Counted from the first letter of the stretch, positions 16,845-30,071 are shown. The stretch is 48,725 nt of DNA from Streptomyces misionensis (GCF_007896895.1 NZ_VOGW01000131.1:1-48725), one strand, 5' to 3'. Notes: generated from the letters alone by a model not told the origin. Numbers and translations: made by a program.

Positions 16845-16860
16845 CGTGAACGCGTGCACG
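16845..16860. promoter_or_regulatory. Candidate Rex operator upstream of nuo
   Basis: CGTGAACGCGTGCACG matches the S. coelicolor Rex operator TGTGAACGCGTTCACA at 13 of 16 positions, including the whole central TGAACGCGT apart from its end. Rex senses the NADH/NAD+ ratio and represses respiratory genes. It is 430 bp before nuoA, so it would act on an upstream promoter. A TGTGAAC half-site follows at 16905-16911. Confidence 0.55.
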
Positions 16861-17290
16861 CGCTTTCACTTCGTCCACATCGGCCCCTCCCGCTCCCCCT
16901 GATGTGTGAACGGAGTCCACTATCAGGAGTGGGCGTCCAAGGCGAATTTGCATGCAGGTGAACTCTCTTGATATTGAGACGCCCCCTCCTGCCTGCGACG
17001 ACGAGCCGGATTGTCACTTCTGGTGATCAACTGAACGCTTCGCGTATGAAGATCACTCATCATCCGACTTCATGATCCTTCGTCAGGTGGTGGAGATCAC
17101 AAAGCTTGTGGAATACCCCGTGTCGCAGATCACAGAGCGGCGGGCATAAGATGCGAGGCAGTTGGGCTTGTGACCTGCTTCACATGTTCTCGATCTTCGC
17201 CGGGACGAGCGTGGTTCGTGGGGCCGGTGAGGCGGACGTGAGCCCAGTGAACCGCCAGCAGTCAGTGCCGACTGAGAGGAGCGAGGAGCG

Positions 17291-17650
17291 GTGAACGCGT
17301 ATGCGCCCATCCTCGTACTGGGAGCCCTCGGGGCAGGCTTTGCGATCTTCTCCGTGGTCATGGCCACGCTGATCGGTCCGAAGCGGTACAACCGCGCCAA
17401 GCTCGAAGCCTACGAGTGCGGTATCGAGCCGACCCCCACGCCGGCCGGCGGCGGGCGCTTCCCCATCAAGTACTACCTGACGGCGATGCTCTTCATCGTC
17501 TTCGACATCGAGATCGTCTTCCTCTACCCCTGGGCCGTCACCTTCGACGCCCTGGGGCTTTTCGGGCTCGTGGAGATGTTGCTCTTCGTGCTCACCGTCT
17601 TCGTTGCGTACGCGTACGTATGGCGGCGCGGCGGCCTGGAATGGGACTGA
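17291..17650 (+). CDS. nuoA: NADH-quinone oxidoreductase subunit A
   Basis: 119 residues, three membrane helices. The conserved loop 'YECGIEP' (Glu and Cys near the quinone channel) and '[17 protein letters not shown]' with buried acidic residues are the family marks. It helps form the quinone-binding junction between membrane and peripheral arms. GTG 17291 has GAGAGGAGCGAGGAG upstream. First gene of the complete 14-gene nuo operon. Confidence 0.97.
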   Translation: MNAYAPILVLGALGAGFAIFSVVMATLIGPKRYNRAKLEAYECGIEPTPTPAGGGRFPIKYYLTAMLFIVFDIEIVFLYPWAVTFDALGLFGLVEMLLFVLTVFVAYAYVWRRGGLEWD

Positions 17651-17665
17651 GGGGCCTTATAAGAC

Positions 17666-18220
17666 ATGGGACTCGAAGAAAAGCTGCCGAGCGGCTTCCT
17701 GCTGACCACCGTCGAACAGGCCGCGGGCTGGGTGCGCAAGGCGTCCGTCTTCCCGGCCACCTTCGGCCTGGCCTGCTGCGCCATCGAGATGATGACCACC
17801 GGCGCCGGCCGTTACGACCTGGCGCGCTTCGGCATGGAGGTGTTCCGCGGCTCGCCGCGCCAGGCGGACCTGATGATCGTGGCCGGCCGGGTCAGCCAGA
17901 AGATGGCGCCGGTCCTGCGGCAGGTCTACGACCAGATGCCCAACCCCAAGTGGGTGATCTCCATGGGCGTCTGCGCCTCCTCGGGCGGCATGTTCAACAA
18001 CTACGCGATCGTCCAGGGCGTCGACCACATCGTCCCGGTCGACATCTACCTCCCCGGCTGCCCGCCCCGCCCCGAGATGCTGATGGACGCGATCCTCAAG
18101 CTCCACCAGAAGATCCAGTCCACCAAGCTCGGCGTCAACGCGGAGGAAGCGGCCCGCGAGGCGGAGGAGGCGGCGCTCAAGGCCCTGCCCACCATCGAGA
18201 TGAAGGGGCTGCTGCGGTGA
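17666..18220 (+). CDS. nuoB: NADH-quinone oxidoreductase subunit B
   Basis: 184 residues, the peripheral subunit that holds the terminal cluster N2, which passes electrons to quinone. The four ligands are visible: the adjacent pair Cys37-Cys38 (GLACCAIE), Cys103 (MGVCASSGG) and Cys132 (LPGCPPRPE). The C-terminus (about 155-184) is an Ala/Glu-rich helix beyond the core. ATG 17666 lies 15 bp after nuoA; its stop overlaps the GTG of nuoC by 4 bases. Confidence 0.98.
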   Translation: MGLEEKLPSGFLLTTVEQAAGWVRKASVFPATFGLACCAIEMMTTGAGRYDLARFGMEVFRGSPRQADLMIVAGRVSQKMAPVLRQVYDQMPNPKWVISMGVCASSGGMFNNYAIVQGVDHIVPVDIYLPGCPPRPEMLMDAILKLHQKIQSTKLGVNAEEAAREAEEAALKALPTIEMKGLLR

Positions 18221-18968
18221 GCGACGCGAACGGCACCCACGGCGGGGCGAACGGGGTGAACCCGGAGAAGGACCTGTCCGCCTCCAACCTCCCCGGTCAG
18301 CGCGGCCAGGGCGGCGAGGAGATCCGCGTCCAGCGCGGCATGTTCGGCGCCGACAACGGCGGCGACACCTCCGGGTACGGCGGCCTGGTCCGCTCGGTCC
18401 GGCTCCCGGGACCGGCGACGCGGCCCTACGGCGGCTGGTTCGACGAGGTCGCCGACGAGCTGGAGGGCGCCCTGGAGGAACAGGGCCTTGTGCCGGACAA
18501 CACCATCGAGAAGACGGTCGTCGACCGCGGCGAACTCACCTTCCACATCGAACGCGAGCACCTGGTCCGCGTCGCCCGCACGCTGCGCGACGACCCCGCC
18601 CTGCGCTTCGAACTGTGCACCGGCGTCAGCGGCGTCCACTACCCGCACGACAAGGGCCGCGAGCTGCACGCCGTCTACCACCTGCGCTCCATCACCCACA
18701 ACCGGCTGATCCGCCTGGAGGTCAGCGCCCCGGACGCCGACCCGCGCATCCCGTCCCTGGTCTCCGTGTATCCCACCAACGACTGGCACGAACGCGAGAC
18801 CTACGACTTCTTCGGAATCGTCTTCGACGGCCACCCGGCCCTGACGCGGATCATGATGCCGGACGACTGGCAGGGCCACCCGCAGCGCAAGGACTACCCG
18901 CTCGGCGGCATCCCCGTCGAGTACAAGGGCGCCCAGATCCCGGCTCCGGACCAGCGGAGGTCGTACTC

Positions 18969-18972
<4 letters not shown>
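18217..18972 (+). CDS. nuoC: NADH-quinone oxidoreductase subunit C
   Basis: 251 residues of the 30-kDa subunit, which braces NuoD and NuoB. The signature '[21 protein letters not shown]' and '[16 protein letters not shown]' are intact. The first 75 residues, Gly/Asn/Asp-rich and ending in a conserved 'RVQRGMFG' element, are an extension absent from E. coli but usual in actinobacteria. GTG 18217 is chosen for its GTGA overlap with the nuoB stop and GAAGGGG upstream. It is separate from nuoD, unlike the fused NuoCD of E. coli. Confidence 0.97.
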
Positions 18973-20290
<1,318 letters not shown>

Positions 20291-20294
<4 letters not shown>

Positions 20295-21154
20295 CCACCT
20301 CTTCTTCGGAGCACGGCGTCAGCCTGGGCATGCCCGAACTGCCCGCGCCCGCCTACCCGGACGACGTACGGGCCCGGCTGGAGACGGACGCGCGCGAGGT
20401 GATCGCGCGCTACCCGGACTCCCGCTCCGCCCTGCTGCCGCTGCTCCACCTCGTGCAGTCGGAGGAGGGCCACGTCACGCGCACCGGCATGCGGTTCTGC
20501 GCCGAGATGCTCGGCCTGACCACGGCCGAGGTCACCGCGGTGGCCACCTTCTACACCATGTACCGGCGCCGGCCCTCCGGCGACTACCAGGTCGGGGTGT
20601 GCACCAACACGCTGTGCGCGGTGATGGGCGGCGACGCGATCTTCGAGGCGCTCCAGGAGCACCTGGGCGTCGGCAACGGCGAGACCACCGACGACGGCAA
20701 GATCACCCTGGAGCACATCGAGTGCAACGCGGCCTGCGACTTCGCGCCGGTCGTGATGGTCAACTGGGAGTTCTTCGACAACCAGACGCCCGCCGGCGCC
20801 AAGCGGCTGGTGGACGACCTGCGCGCGGGACGGCCCGTCCAGCCCACGCGCGGGGCACGGATGTGCACCTTCAAGGAGACCGCGCGCATCCTGGCCGGCT
20901 TCCCCGACGAACGGCCCGGGGCCGTCGAGGAGGGCGGCAGCGCGGGACCCGCGTCGCTGGTGGGCCTCCGCCTGGCCAAGGGGGAGACCGAATCCGCGCG
21001 CGTGGTCCATCCGCGCGGCGGCCCGGAGGGCCGGCGGGACGCGGTGCACGAGCCGTCTCCGGCCGAGCACCTCAGCTCCCATGACGCGCCGCAGCAGACC
21101 TCGGCCTCCGATCCCGCGCACCCGGCAGGGCCTACCGCCGAGGAGGGGGAGTGA
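20291..21154 (+). CDS. nuoE: NADH-quinone oxidoreductase subunit E with long C-terminal tail
   Basis: 287 residues, against about 166 in E. coli. The thioredoxin-like core carries cluster N1a: CTNTLC with the first two ligands and CNAAC with the other two. The core ends near residue 190; the remaining 95 or so are Glu/Pro/Ser-rich and look disordered. Similar tails occur in other actinobacteria. GTG 20291 overlaps the nuoD stop by 4 bases, with GGGAGG upstream. NuoE, F and G form the NADH-oxidising module. Confidence 0.97.
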
Positions 21155-22500
21155 TGAGCGTGGCCGCCGAACTCAAGGACTCCAGCCCCGAGAAGCTGCT
21201 CGCACCGGTGCTGTCGGCCTTCTGGGACGAGGACCGCTCCTGGTCCCTGGACGTCTACCGGGCGCACGAGGGGTACGAGGGCCTGCGCAAGGCGCTCGCC
21301 ATGTCGCCGGACGACCTGATCGCCTACGTCAAGGAATCCGGTCTGCGCGGCCGCGGCGGCGCGGGCTTCCCCACCGGGATGAAGTGGCAGTTCATCCCCC
21401 AGGGGGACGGAAAGCCGCACTATCTGGTTGTCAACGCCGACGAGTCGGAGCCGGGGACCTGCAAGGACATCCCGCTCCTCTTCGCGAACCCGCACAGCCT
21501 CATCGAGGGCATCGTGATCGCGTGCTACGCCATCAGGTCGTCGCACGCCTTCATCTATCTCCGGGGCGAAGTGGTCCCCGTACTGCGGCGGCTGCACGAG
21601 GCCGTGCGCGAGGCCTACGCGGCGGGCTACCTCGGCGAGAACATCCTCGGCAGCGGACTGAACCTCGATCTCACCGTGCACGCGGGCGCCGGCGCGTACA
21701 TCTGCGGTGAGGAGACCGCGCTGCTGGACTCGCTCGAAGGCCGCCGTGGCCAACCGCGACTGCGTCCCCCTTTCCCCGCGGTGGAAGGCCTCTATGCCTG
21801 CCCCACTGTGGTGAACAACGTCGAGTCGATCGCGTCGGTTCCCGCCATCCTGAAAAACGGGAAAGAATGGTTCAGGTCGATGGGCAGCGAGAAGTCCCCG
21901 GGCTTCACGCTCTACTCGCTCAGCGGCCACGTCGCCAGCCCCGGCCAGTACGAGGCCCCGCTCGGCATCACCCTGCGCCAGCTCCTGGAGATGAGCGGCG
22001 GGATGCGCCCCGGCCACCGGCTGAAGTTCTGGACGCCGGGCGGCTCCTCCACGCCGATGTTCACCGCCGAACACCTCGACGTCCCCCTCGACTACGAGGG
22101 CGTCGGCGCCGCCGGCTCCATGCTCGGCACCAAGGCGCTGCAGTGCTTCGACGAGACGACCTGCGTGGTGCGGGCGGTCACCCGCTGGACCGAGTTCTAC
22201 GCCCACGAGTCCTGCGGCAAGTGCACCCCCTGCCGCGAAGGGACGTACTGGCTGGTGCAGTTGCTGCGGGACATCGAGGCGGGCAAGGGCGTCAAGTCCG
22301 ACCTCGACAAGCTCGCGGACATCGCCGACAACATCAACGGCAAGTCCTTCTGCGCCCTCGGCGACGGCGCGGCCTCGCCGATCTTCTCCTCGCTGAAGTA
22401 CTTCCGCGAGGAGTACGAGGAACACATCACGGGCCGGGGCTGCCCCTTCGACCCGGCCAAGTCGACGGCCTGGGCGGACCGCCCGGAGGTGAACGCATGA
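21154..22500 (+). CDS. nuoF: NADH-quinone oxidoreductase subunit F
   Basis: About 448 residues; binds NADH and FMN and holds cluster N3. The glycine-rich [11 protein letters not shown] binds NADH/FMN, '[14 protein letters not shown]' contacts FMN, '[19 protein letters not shown]' is the second flavin segment, and '[12 protein letters not shown]' gives three N3 cysteines with a fourth in 'FCALGDG'. Start choice: ATG 21154 is preferred because AGGAGGGG lies about 6 bp upstream; GTG 21151, overlapping the nuoE stop like its neighbours, is also possible and adds one Met. Confidence 0.97.
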   Translation: MSVAAELKDSSPEKLLAPVLSAFWDEDRSWSLDVYRAHEGYEGLRKALAMSPDDLIAYVKESGLRGRGGAGFPTGMKWQFIPQGDGKPHYLVVNADESEPGTCKDIPLLFANPHSLIEGIVIACYAIRSSHAFIYLRGEVVPVLRRLHEAVREAYAAGYLGENILGSGLNLDLTVHAGAGAYICGEETALLDSLEGRRGQPRLRPPFPAVEGLYACPTVVNNVESIASVPAILKNGKEWFRSMGSEKSPGFTLYSLSGHVASPGQYEAPLGITLRQLLEMSGGMRPGHRLKFWTPGGSSTPMFTAEHLDVPLDYEGVGAAGSMLGTKALQCFDETTCVVRAVTRWTEFYAHESCGKCTPCREGTYWLVQLLRDIEAGKGVKSDLDKLADIADNINGKSFCALGDGAASPIFSSLKYFREEYEEHITGRGCPFDPAKSTAWADRPEVNA

Positions 22501-25001
22501 CCGTGACCACCAACGCTCCCGCGGGTGGCGGAGAGGCGGCCCTCCCGCCGGACGACCTCGTCACGCTGACGATCGACGGCATCGAGATCAGCGTGCCCAA
22601 GGGCACCCTGGTCATCCGGGCCGCCGAACAGCTCGGCATCGAGATCCCCCGCTTCTGCGACCACCCCCTGCTCGACCCGGCGGGCGCCTGCCGGCAGTGC
22701 ATCGTGGAGGTCGAGGGCCAGCGCAAGCCCATGGCCTCCTGCACCATCACCTGCACCGACGGCATGGTGGTGCGCACCCAGCTGACCTCGCCGGTCGCCG
22801 AGAAGGCCCAGCACGGGGTGATGGAGCTGCTGCTCATCAACCACCCGCTGGACTGCCCGGTCTGCGACAAGGGCGGCGAGTGCCCGCTCCAGAACCAGGC
22901 GATGTCGCACGGCAACGCCGAGTCCCGCTTCGACGGCCGCAAGCGCACCTACGAGAAGCCGGTGCCGATCTCCAGCCAGGTGCTGCTGGACCGCGAGCGC
23001 TGCGTGCTGTGCGCCCGCTGCACCCGCTTCTCCAACCAGATCGCGGGCGACCCGATGATCGAGCTGATCGAGCGAGGCGCCCTCCAGCAGGTCGGCACCG
23101 GCGAGGGCGACCCGTTCGAGTCGTACTTCTCCGGGAACACCATCCAGATCTGCCCGGTCGGGGCGCTCACCTCGGCGGCGTACCGCTTCCGCTCCCGCCC
23201 GTTCGACCTGGTCTCCTCGCCGTCGGTGTGCGAGCACTGCGCGGGTGGCTGCGCCACCCGTACCGACCACCGGCGCGGCAAGGTCATGCGGCGGCTGGCC
23301 GCCAACGACCCCGAGGTCAACGAGGAGTGGGTCTGCGACAAGGGACGCTTCGCGTTCCGCTACGCGCAGCTCAAGGACCGCCTCGACACCCCGCTGGTGC
23401 GCGGCGCCGACGGGGTCCTGGAGCCCGCGTCCTGGCCGGAGGCGCTGGAGGCCGCCGCGCGCGGTCTGCGGGCCGCCCGCTCCCGGGCCGGTGTGCTGAT
23501 CGGCGGCCGGCTGACCGTCGAGGACGCCTACGCGTACAGCAAGTTCGCGCGCGTCGCCCTCGACACCAACGACATCGACTTCCGCGCCCGCGCGCACAGC
23601 GCCGAGGAGGCCGGCTTCCTCGCCTCCCGGGTGGCGGGCCGGGGCATCGACCTCGACGGGACGGGCGTCACGTACTCCGCCCTGGAGCAGGCGCCCGCGG
23701 TCCTGCTCGTCGGCTTCGAGTCGGAGGAGGAGGCGCCCGGCGTCTTCCTGCGACTGCGCAAGGCCTGGCGCAAGCACAAGCAACAGGTGTTCGCGCTGGC
23801 CACGCACGCGACCCGGGGACTTCAGAAGGCGGGCGGCACGCTGCTGCCGGCCGCGCCCGGCACCGAGACCGAGTGGCTGGACGCGCTCGCGAGCGGTGTC
23901 GGCCTGGAGGCGCCCGGCACCCGGGCCGCCGAGGCGCTGCGCGGCGAGGGCGCCGTCATCGTCGTCGGGGAGCGGCTGGCCTCGGTCGCCGGCGGGTTCA
24001 CCGCCGCGGTACGGGCGGCCACCGCGACCGGCGCCCGCCTGGTGTGGATTCCGCGCCGGGCCGGTGAGCGCGGCGCCCTGGAGGCCGGCGCGCTGCCCGC
24101 GCTGCTGCCCGGCGGCCGCCCCGCGACCGACCCGCGCGCCCGCGAGGAGGTCGCCGCCGTCTGGGGCCTGGCCGATCTGCCGCTCGGCTACGGCCGCGAC
24201 ACCGCCCGGATCGTCGAGGACGCCGCGGACGGCATGCTGTCGGCCCTGCTGGTCGCCGGGGTGGAGGTCGCCGACCTGCCCGACCCGGCCCGCGCGCGCG
24301 AGGCGCTGGACAACGTCGGCTTCCTGGTCTCGCTGGAGCTGCGGCCCAGCGAGGTCACCGAACGCGCCGACGTCGTCCTGCCGGTCGCCGCGGTCGCCGA
24401 GAAGGCCGGCACCTTCCTCGACTGGGAGGGCAGGGTGCGCCTGTTCGAGGCCGCGCTCAAGCCCGACCAGATGACCCGCCGTCTGCCCCCGGCCGACGCG
24501 CGCGTCCTGCACATGCTGGCCGACGCCATGGACGTCCACCTGGGCCTGCCCGACCTGCGCACCGTCCGTGCGGAGATCGACCGGCTCGGCCCCTGGGAGG
24601 GCCCGCGCGCCGCGGAGCCCCGGGAGTCCGCGGGCGTGCTGCCCCGCCCGGCCGCGGGCGAGGCCGTGCTCGCCGGGCACCGGCTGCTGCTCGACCAGGG
24701 CGTCCTCCAGGAGGGCGACGAGGCGCTGGCCGGCACCCGGCACGCCGCACGCGCGCGCCTGTCGGCCGCCACGGCCGCCGAGGCGGGCGTCGCGGACGGC
24801 GCCGTGCTCGCCGTCACCGGTCCCGCCGGCACCGTCGAACTCCCGCTCCTGATCACCGAGATGCCGGACCGGGTGGTCTGGCTCCCGCTGAACTCCGTCG
24901 GCGGCGGAGTCGCCTCCGACACCGGGGCACAGCCCGGCAACCTCGTCCGCATCGGCCCGGCGGCCCCCGCCGACACCGCCCCCAAGGAGGTGGAGGCATG
25001 A
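22497..25001 (+). CDS. nuoG: NADH-quinone oxidoreductase subunit G
   Basis: 834 residues. The N-terminal ferredoxin-like part holds the N1b cysteines ([16 protein letters not shown] and a later Cys), then the His/3Cys N5 motif ([14 protein letters not shown]) and N4 (CVLCARC ... CPVGAL). A further CX2CX3CX27C motif (CEHCAGGC ... WVC) matches the off-path cluster N7, found in only some bacteria. The rest is a molybdopterin-oxidoreductase fold without cofactor, ending in an aspartate-decarboxylase-like barrel. ATG 22497 overlaps the nuoF stop. Confidence 0.97.
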   Translation: MTVTTNAPAGGGEAALPPDDLVTLTIDGIEISVPKGTLVIRAAEQLGIEIPRFCDHPLLDPAGACRQCIVEVEGQRKPMASCTITCTDGMVVRTQLTSPVAEKAQHGVMELLLINHPLDCPVCDKGGECPLQNQAMSHGNAESRFDGRKRTYEKPVPISSQVLLDRERCVLCARCTRFSNQIAGDPMIELIERGALQQVGTGEGDPFESYFSGNTIQICPVGALTSAAYRFRSRPFDLVSSPSVCEHCAGGCATRTDHRRGKVMRRLAANDPEVNEEWVCDKGRFAFRYAQLKDRLDTPLVRGADGVLEPASWPEALEAAARGLRAARSRAGVLIGGRLTVEDAYAYSKFARVALDTNDIDFRARAHSAEEAGFLASRVAGRGIDLDGTGVTYSALEQAPAVLLVGFESEEEAPGVFLRLRKAWRKHKQQVFALATHATRGLQKAGGTLLPAAPGTETEWLDALASGVGLEAPGTRAAEALRGEGAVIVVGERLASVAGGFTAAVRAATATGARLVWIPRRAGERGALEAGALPALLPGGRPATDPRAREEVAAVWGLADLPLGYGRDTARIVEDAADGMLSALLVAGVEVADLPDPARAREALDNVGFLVSLELRPSEVTERADVVLPVAAVAEKAGTFLDWEGRVRLFEAALKPDQMTRRLPPADARVLHMLADAMDVHLGLPDLRTVRAEIDRLGPWEGPRAAEPRESAGVLPRPAAGEAVLAGHRLLLDQGVLQEGDEALAGTRHAARARLSAATAAEAGVADGAVLAVTGPAGTVELPLLITEMPDRVVWLPLNSVGGGVASDTGAQPGNLVRIGPAAPADTAPKEVEA

Positions 25002-26374
25002 GCCCGTACCTCGCCGCTGAAGACCTCTCGATGTTCGGCCGCGACCCCTGGTGGCTGGTCGTCGTCAAGGCCGTCTTCTGCTTCGCCTTCCTGATGGTGA
25101 CCGTGCTGTTCTCCATCGTCTGGGAGCGCAAGGTCGTCGCCTGGATGCAGCTGCGCATCGGGCCCAACCGGCACGGCCCCTGGGGCATGCTCCAGTCGCT
25201 CGCCGACGGCGTGAAGCTGATGCTCAAGGAGGACCTGATCGTCCGCCGCGCGGACAAGGCGGTCTACGTCCTCGCGCCGATCGTCGCGGCCATCCCGGCC
25301 TTCATGGCGATCGCGGTGATCCCGTTCGGCCCCGCCGACCACGAGGTCTCCATCTTCGGCACCCGCACGACGATGCAGCTGACCGACCTGCCGATCGCCC
25401 TGCTCTACATCCTCGCGGTCGCCTCGGTCGGCATCTACGGGATCGTGCTGGCGGGCTGGAGTTCCGGTTCGACGTACCCGCTCCTGGGCGGCCTGCGGTC
25501 CTGCGCGCAGATGATCTCGTACGAGATCGCCATGGGCGCCGCGTTCGCCTCGGTGTTCCTCTACTCGGGCTCCATGTCGACGTCCACCATCGTGGCCCAG
25601 CAGCACGACCGCTGGTACATCCTGCTGCTGCCGGTCTCCTTCCTGCTCTACATCGTCACCATGGTCGGCGAGACCAACCGCGCCCCCTTCGACATGCCGG
25701 AGTCCGAGGGCGACCTGGTGGGCGGCTTCAACACCGAGTACTCGTCCATCAAGTTCGCGATGTTCATGCTCGCCGAGTACGTGAACATGGTGACGGTCTC
25801 GGCCGTCTCCACCACCCTCTTCCTCGGCGGCTGGCGCGCCCCCTGGCCGATCAGCACCTTCTGGGAGGGCGCCAACCACGGCTGGTGGCCGCTGCTCTGG
25901 TTCGTCGTCAAGGTGCAGCTGCTGCTGTTCTTCTTCATCTGGCTGCGCGGCACCCTGCCGCGGGTCCGCTACGACCAGCTGATGAAGCTCGGCTGGAAGG
26001 TGCTGATCCCGGTCTCGGTGACCTGGCTGATGCTGGTCGCCTCGGTGCGGGCGCTGCGCAACCAGCACTACGACTTCGCCGACATCGCCCTCTACGTGGG
26101 CGGCGGAGTGCTCGCCCTGCTGCTGATCTCCTTCGTCGTCGACATGTTCCGCGAGCGCGGGCAGGCGGAGACGCGAACCGCCGGTGCTCCGGGCGGGTTC
26201 GACCCGATGGCGGGCGGCTTCCCTGTGCCGCCGCTGCCCGGACAGGAGCTGCCGCCGGTGCCCAGGCGCCGCCCGCGCCGGGAGCGGGAGCTGATTGTCA
26301 GTGGCGGGCCCGACACTGTCGGTGACGGAACTTCGGACGGAACAACGGATGGAAAGGAGGCGTCCGATGGCTGA
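24998..26374 (+). CDS. nuoH: NADH-quinone oxidoreductase subunit H with long tail
   Basis: 458 residues, eight membrane helices. It anchors the peripheral arm and lines the quinone chamber. Marks: '[21 protein letters not shown]' and '[25 protein letters not shown]' with the acidic residues of the E-channel. The core ends near residue 385; about 75 Pro/Arg/Gly-rich residues follow ([11 protein letters not shown]), a cytosolic extension absent from E. coli NuoH (325 residues). ATG 24998 overlaps the nuoG stop. Its end overlaps the start of nuoI by 8 bases. Confidence 0.97.
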   Translation: MSPYLAAEDLSMFGRDPWWLVVVKAVFCFAFLMVTVLFSIVWERKVVAWMQLRIGPNRHGPWGMLQSLADGVKLMLKEDLIVRRADKAVYVLAPIVAAIPAFMAIAVIPFGPADHEVSIFGTRTTMQLTDLPIALLYILAVASVGIYGIVLAGWSSGSTYPLLGGLRSCAQMISYEIAMGAAFASVFLYSGSMSTSTIVAQQHDRWYILLLPVSFLLYIVTMVGETNRAPFDMPESEGDLVGGFNTEYSSIKFAMFMLAEYVNMVTVSAVSTTLFLGGWRAPWPISTFWEGANHGWWPLLWFVVKVQLLLFFFIWLRGTLPRVRYDQLMKLGWKVLIPVSVTWLMLVASVRALRNQHYDFADIALYVGGGVLALLLISFVVDMFRERGQAETRTAGAPGGFDPMAGGFPVPPLPGQELPPVPRRRPRRERELIVSGGPDTVGDGTSDGTTDGKEASDG

Positions 26375-26969
26375 GGAGCCCAAGGAGATCAAGCCCGGTT
26401 TCCAGAACCCGGTGGCCGGCTTCGGCGTGACCTTCAAGGCCATGTTCAAGAAGCGGCTGACCGAGCAGTACCCGGAGCAGAAGAAGACCACCGCTCCGCG
26501 TTTCCACGGACGGCACCAGCTCAACCGCCATCCGGACGGCCTGGAGAAGTGCGTCGGCTGCGAGCTGTGCGCCTGGGCCTGCCCCGCCGACGCCATCTAC
26601 GTGGAGGGCGCCGACAACACCGACGAGGAGCGCTACTCGCCGGGTGAGCGCTACGGCCGCGTCTACCAGATCAACTACGCCCGCTGCATCCTGTGCGGGC
26701 TGTGCATCGAGGCGTGCCCCACCCGCGCGCTGACGATGACCAACGAGTTCGAGCTGGCCGACTCCAGCCGCGCCAACCTCATCTACACCAAGGAGCAGCT
26801 GCTGGCCGGCCTCGAAGAGGGCATGGTCGATACGCCGCACTCGATCTTCCCCGGCACCACCGAGGAGGACTACTACCGGGGCCTGGTCACCCAGGCCGCG
26901 CCCGGCACGGTCCGCCAGGTCGCCGTCTCCCAGGGGGAGAAGGAAGAGGACCAGGGGGTGGACGCATGA
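26367..26969 (+). CDS. nuoI: NADH-quinone oxidoreductase subunit I
   Basis: 200 residues. Two 4Fe-4S motifs, [12 protein letters not shown] and [12 protein letters not shown], carry clusters N6a and N6b between NuoG and NuoB. An amphipathic N-terminal helix (about 10-40) docks on the membrane. ATG 26367 has AAAGGAGG at 26353-26360; the upstream in-frame reading lies inside nuoH. The C-terminal 30 residues are Gln/Glu-rich. Confidence 0.97.
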   Translation: MAEEPKEIKPGFQNPVAGFGVTFKAMFKKRLTEQYPEQKKTTAPRFHGRHQLNRHPDGLEKCVGCELCAWACPADAIYVEGADNTDEERYSPGERYGRVYQINYARCILCGLCIEACPTRALTMTNEFELADSSRANLIYTKEQLLAGLEEGMVDTPHSIFPGTTEEDYYRGLVTQAAPGTVRQVAVSQGEKEEDQGVDA

Positions 26970-27808
26970 GCGCGCAGCTCGCCGCCTACACGACCTCCAC
27001 CGGTGAGGCCTTCCAGTTCTGGGTCCTCGGCACCGTCGCGGTGCTCGGCGCCCTGTGCACCGTCTTCATGAAGAAGGCCGTGCACAGCGCGCTCAGCCTC
27101 GCCGGGACCATGATCGTGCTGGCGGTGTTCTACCTCGCCAACGGCGCCTACTTCCTGGGCATCGTGCAGATCGTCGTCTACACGGGCGCGATCATGATGC
27201 TGTTCCTGTTCGTGGTGATGCTCGTCGGCGTCACGGCCGCGGACTCGCTGAAGGAGACCATCAAGGGCCAGCGCTGGCTGGCCCTGCTGTGCGGGGTCGG
27301 CTTCGGCGTGCTGCTGCTCGCCGGGATCGCCAACGCCTCCCTGAAGGACTTCGCCGGCACCGGCCAGGCCAACGCCAACGGCAATGTGGAGGGCCTCGCC
27401 GCCCTCATCTTCACCAAGTACGTCTTCGCCTTCGAGATCACCGGCGCGCTGCTGATCACGGCCGCGGTCGGCGCGATGGTGCTCACGCACCGCGAGCGCA
27501 CCGAGCGTGCCAAGACCCAGCGCGAGCTGTCCGAACAGCGCGTGCGCGAGGGGAAGTACGTGCCGCCGCTGCCCGCCCCGGGCGTCTACGCCCGGCACAA
27601 CGCCGTGGACATCGCGGGTCTGCTGCCCGACGGCACCCCCTCCGAGCTGACCGTCAGCAAGACGCTGCGCGAGCGCGGTCAGATCCGGGACGTGTCCACG
27701 GACGCTATCAACGACCTGAGGGCGCTGGAACAGCGTTCCGAGGAGCGCCTGGAGCGGACGCCGATCGAACCGGAGACGTTCAAGCGGCCCGAGGAGGCGT
27801 CGAAGTGA
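26966..27808 (+). CDS. nuoJ: NADH-quinone oxidoreductase subunit J with long tail
   Basis: 280 residues; five membrane helices in the first 175 or so, including '[21 protein letters not shown]', the helix with the pi-bulge that takes part in coupling. The remaining 100 residues are charged and cytosolic ([21 protein letters not shown] onwards), ending in a Glu/Arg-rich helix. E. coli NuoJ is 184. ATG 26966 overlaps the nuoI stop by 4 bases. Confidence 0.96.
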   Translation: MSAQLAAYTTSTGEAFQFWVLGTVAVLGALCTVFMKKAVHSALSLAGTMIVLAVFYLANGAYFLGIVQIVVYTGAIMMLFLFVVMLVGVTAADSLKETIKGQRWLALLCGVGFGVLLLAGIANASLKDFAGTGQANANGNVEGLAALIFTKYVFAFEITGALLITAAVGAMVLTHRERTERAKTQRELSEQRVREGKYVPPLPAPGVYARHNAVDIAGLLPDGTPSELTVSKTLRERGQIRDVSTDAINDLRALEQRSEERLERTPIEPETFKRPEEASK

Positions 27809-28104
27809 ACCCGGTCAACTACCTGTATCTCGCCGGTCTGCTGTTCACCATCGGCGCGACCGGCGTACTGATCCGGCGCAACGCGATCGTGGTCTTCATG
27901 TGCGTCGAGCTGATGCTGAACGCCTGCAATCTCGCGTTCGTCACCTTCTCCCGGCTGCACGGCAACCTCGACGGCCAGGTCTTCGCCTTCTTCACGATGG
28001 TCGTGGCCGCCGCGGAGGTCGTGGTGGGCCTCGCGATCATCGTGTCGCTGTTCCGTACCCGCCACTCGGCCTCGGTCGACGACGCCAGCCTGATGAAGCT
28101 GTAA
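27805..28104 (+). CDS. nuoK: NADH-quinone oxidoreductase subunit K
   Basis: 99 residues, three helices. The two buried glutamates used in proton transfer are seen in '[15 protein letters not shown]' and '[13 protein letters not shown]'. Length matches the family. GTG 27805 overlaps the nuoJ stop by 4 bases, with GAGGAGG upstream. Confidence 0.97.
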   Translation: MNPVNYLYLAGLLFTIGATGVLIRRNAIVVFMCVELMLNACNLAFVTFSRLHGNLDGQVFAFFTMVVAAAEVVVGLAIIVSLFRTRHSASVDDASLMKL

Positions 28105-28119
28105 GGGGTCGGGAGAATC

Positions 28120-30066
28120 GTGGAGAAACTGATCGCGCTGCTCATCGCGGCGCCCCTGCTCGGAGCGGCCGTCCTCCTGGTCGGCGGCCGGCGCCTGGAC
28201 CGCGTCGGCCACTGGATCGGCACCCTGCTGTCGACCGCCTCCTTCGTGTTCGGCCTGCTCCTCTTCGCCGACCTGCTCGGCAGGAACGCCGAACACCGCA
28301 CCCTGACCCAGCACCTGTGGAGCTGGATCCCGGTCGAGGGCTTCCAGGCGGACGTCACCCTCCGCCTCGACCAGCTGTCGATGACCTTCGTGCTGCTGAT
28401 CACCGGCGTCGGCTCGCTGATCCACCTGTACTCGGTCGGGTACATGGAGCACGACGAACGGCGCCGCCGCTTCTTCGGCTATCTCAACCTGTTCCTCGCG
28501 GCGATGCTGCTGCTGGTCCTCGCCGACAATTACCTGCTGCTGTACGTCGGCTGGGAGGGCGTCGGTCTCGCCTCCTACCTGCTGATCGGCTTCTGGCAGC
28601 ACAAACCCAGCGCCGCCACGGCCGCCAAGAAGGCGTTCCTGGTCAACCGCGTCGGCGACATGGGTCTGTCGATCGCGATCATGCTGATGTTCACCACCTT
28701 CGGCAGCTTCGCCTTCGGCCCGGTCTTCGGCCATGTGGGCGACGCCTCCCAGGGCAAGCTCACCGCGATCGGCCTGATGCTGCTGCTCGCCGCCTGCGGC
28801 AAGTCCGCCCAGGTGCCGCTCCAGTCCTGGCTGGGCGACGCGATGGAGGGCCCGACCCCGGTCTCGGCCCTGATCCACGCGGCGACCATGGTCACCGCGG
28901 GCGTCTACCTGATCGTCCGTTCGGCGGCCGTCTTCAACGCGGCGCCGGACGCGCAGCTCGCCGTCACCGTGGTCGGCGCGGTCACGCTGCTCTTCGGTGC
29001 GATCGTCGGTTGCGCCAAGGACGACATCAAGAAGGCGCTGGCCGGCTCGACCATGTCGCAGATCGGCTACATGGTGCTCGCCGCGGGCCTCGGCCCCATC
29101 GGCTACGTCTTCGCGATCATGCACCTGGTGACGCACGGCTTCTTCAAGGCCGGGCTGTTCCTCGGCGCGGGCTCCGTGATGCACGGCATGAACGACGAGG
29201 TCGACATGCGCAAGTACGGCGGCCTGCGCAAGTACATGCCGGTCACCTTCGTCACCTTCGGCCTCGGCTACCTCGCCATCATCGGCTTCCCGGGCCTGTC
29301 CGGCTTCTTCTCCAAGGACAAGATCATCGAGGCGGCCTTCGCCAAGGGCGGCACCGAGGGCTGGATCCTCGGCGGCGCGGCCCTGCTGGGCGCGGCCATC
29401 ACCGCGTTCTACATGACGCGCGTGATGCTGATGACCTTCTTCGGCGAGGAGCGCTGGAAGAACCGGCCCACCCGCTCGCCCGGGGCGCCCAGCGCCGAGC
29501 CCGCCGCCGAACACCGCGGCGAGCACGCCGAACCGCACCCGCACGAGTCCCCGAAGGTCATGACGATCCCGATGATCGTGCTGGCCGTCGGCTCGGTCCT
29601 CGGCGGCGGCTTCTTCAGCATCGGCGACCGCTTCCTGCACTGGCTGGAGCCGGTCACCGGACACAGCGAGGGCCACTCCCCGGTCAGCGCCGGCGAGGTC
29701 ACCGCGGCCACGATGGTCTGCCTGGTGATCGGCGTGGCCATCGCCTGGGCGCAGTACGGCCGCAAACCGGTCCCGGCCGTCGCCCCGCGCGGTTCCCTGC
29801 TCACCCGCGCCGCCCGCCGCGACCTGCTCCAGGACGACTTCAACCACGTGGTCCTGGTGCGCGGCGGCGAGCACCTGACGCGCTCCCTGGTCTATCTCGA
29901 CCACTCCCTGGTCGACGGCGTCGTCAACGGCACGGCGGCCGGCTTCGGCGGTCTGTCCGGGCGGCTGCGCCGGTTCCAGAACGGCTTCGCCCGCTCCTAC
30001 GCGGTCTCGATGTTCGGCGGTGCGGCCCTCCTGGTCGCCGCGACCCTGCTGATGAGGGCGGTCTGA
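28120..30066 (+). CDS. nuoL: NADH-quinone oxidoreductase subunit L
   Basis: 648 residues, the distal antiporter-like proton pump. Marks: '[18 protein letters not shown]' with the key Glu, '[31 protein letters not shown]' with the pumping Lys, and '[12 protein letters not shown]'. A His/Glu/Pro-rich cytosolic loop (about 455-490) interrupts the later helices. The C-terminus includes the start of the lateral helix. GTG 28120 lies 15 bp after nuoK. Confidence 0.97.
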   Translation: MEKLIALLIAAPLLGAAVLLVGGRRLDRVGHWIGTLLSTASFVFGLLLFADLLGRNAEHRTLTQHLWSWIPVEGFQADVTLRLDQLSMTFVLLITGVGSLIHLYSVGYMEHDERRRRFFGYLNLFLAAMLLLVLADNYLLLYVGWEGVGLASYLLIGFWQHKPSAATAAKKAFLVNRVGDMGLSIAIMLMFTTFGSFAFGPVFGHVGDASQGKLTAIGLMLLLAACGKSAQVPLQSWLGDAMEGPTPVSALIHAATMVTAGVYLIVRSAAVFNAAPDAQLAVTVVGAVTLLFGAIVGCAKDDIKKALAGSTMSQIGYMVLAAGLGPIGYVFAIMHLVTHGFFKAGLFLGAGSVMHGMNDEVDMRKYGGLRKYMPVTFVTFGLGYLAIIGFPGLSGFFSKDKIIEAAFAKGGTEGWILGGAALLGAAITAFYMTRVMLMTFFGEERWKNRPTRSPGAPSAEPAAEHRGEHAEPHPHESPKVMTIPMIVLAVGSVLGGGFFSIGDRFLHWLEPVTGHSEGHSPVSAGEVTAATMVCLVIGVAIAWAQYGRKPVPAVAPRGSLLTRAARRDLLQDDFNHVVLVRGGEHLTRSLVYLDHSLVDGVVNGTAAGFGGLSGRLRRFQNGFARSYAVSMFGGAALLVAATLLMRAV

Positions 30067-30071
30067 TACCG

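Larger units (their letters stand above)
16549..17290. promoter_or_regulatory. 742-bp regulatory region between NlpC/P60 and nuoA
   Basis: No gene is supported here. It is less GC-rich than its surroundings and holds a 28-bp inverted repeat (16676-16703), a Rex-like operator (16845-16860), a further TGTGAAC half-site (16905-16911) and several GATC-containing words (GTGATC, AGATCAC) from 17020 to 17133. GTGTCGCAGATCAC at 17120-17133 on the opposite strand reads GTG-N6-GNCAC, a form reported for Crp in S. coelicolor. TAAGAT at 17147-17152 could be a -10 box for nuo, leaving a leader of about 130 bp; no good -35 was found. Confidence 0.6.

Noticed and set aside
24188..26596. 802-codon open reading frame opposite nuoG, nuoH and nuoI
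   Set aside because: Low-complexity antisense shadow; the plus-strand genes are certain.
27679..29904. 741-codon open reading frame opposite nuoK and nuoL
   Set aside because: Composition-driven; no domain and no ribosome site.
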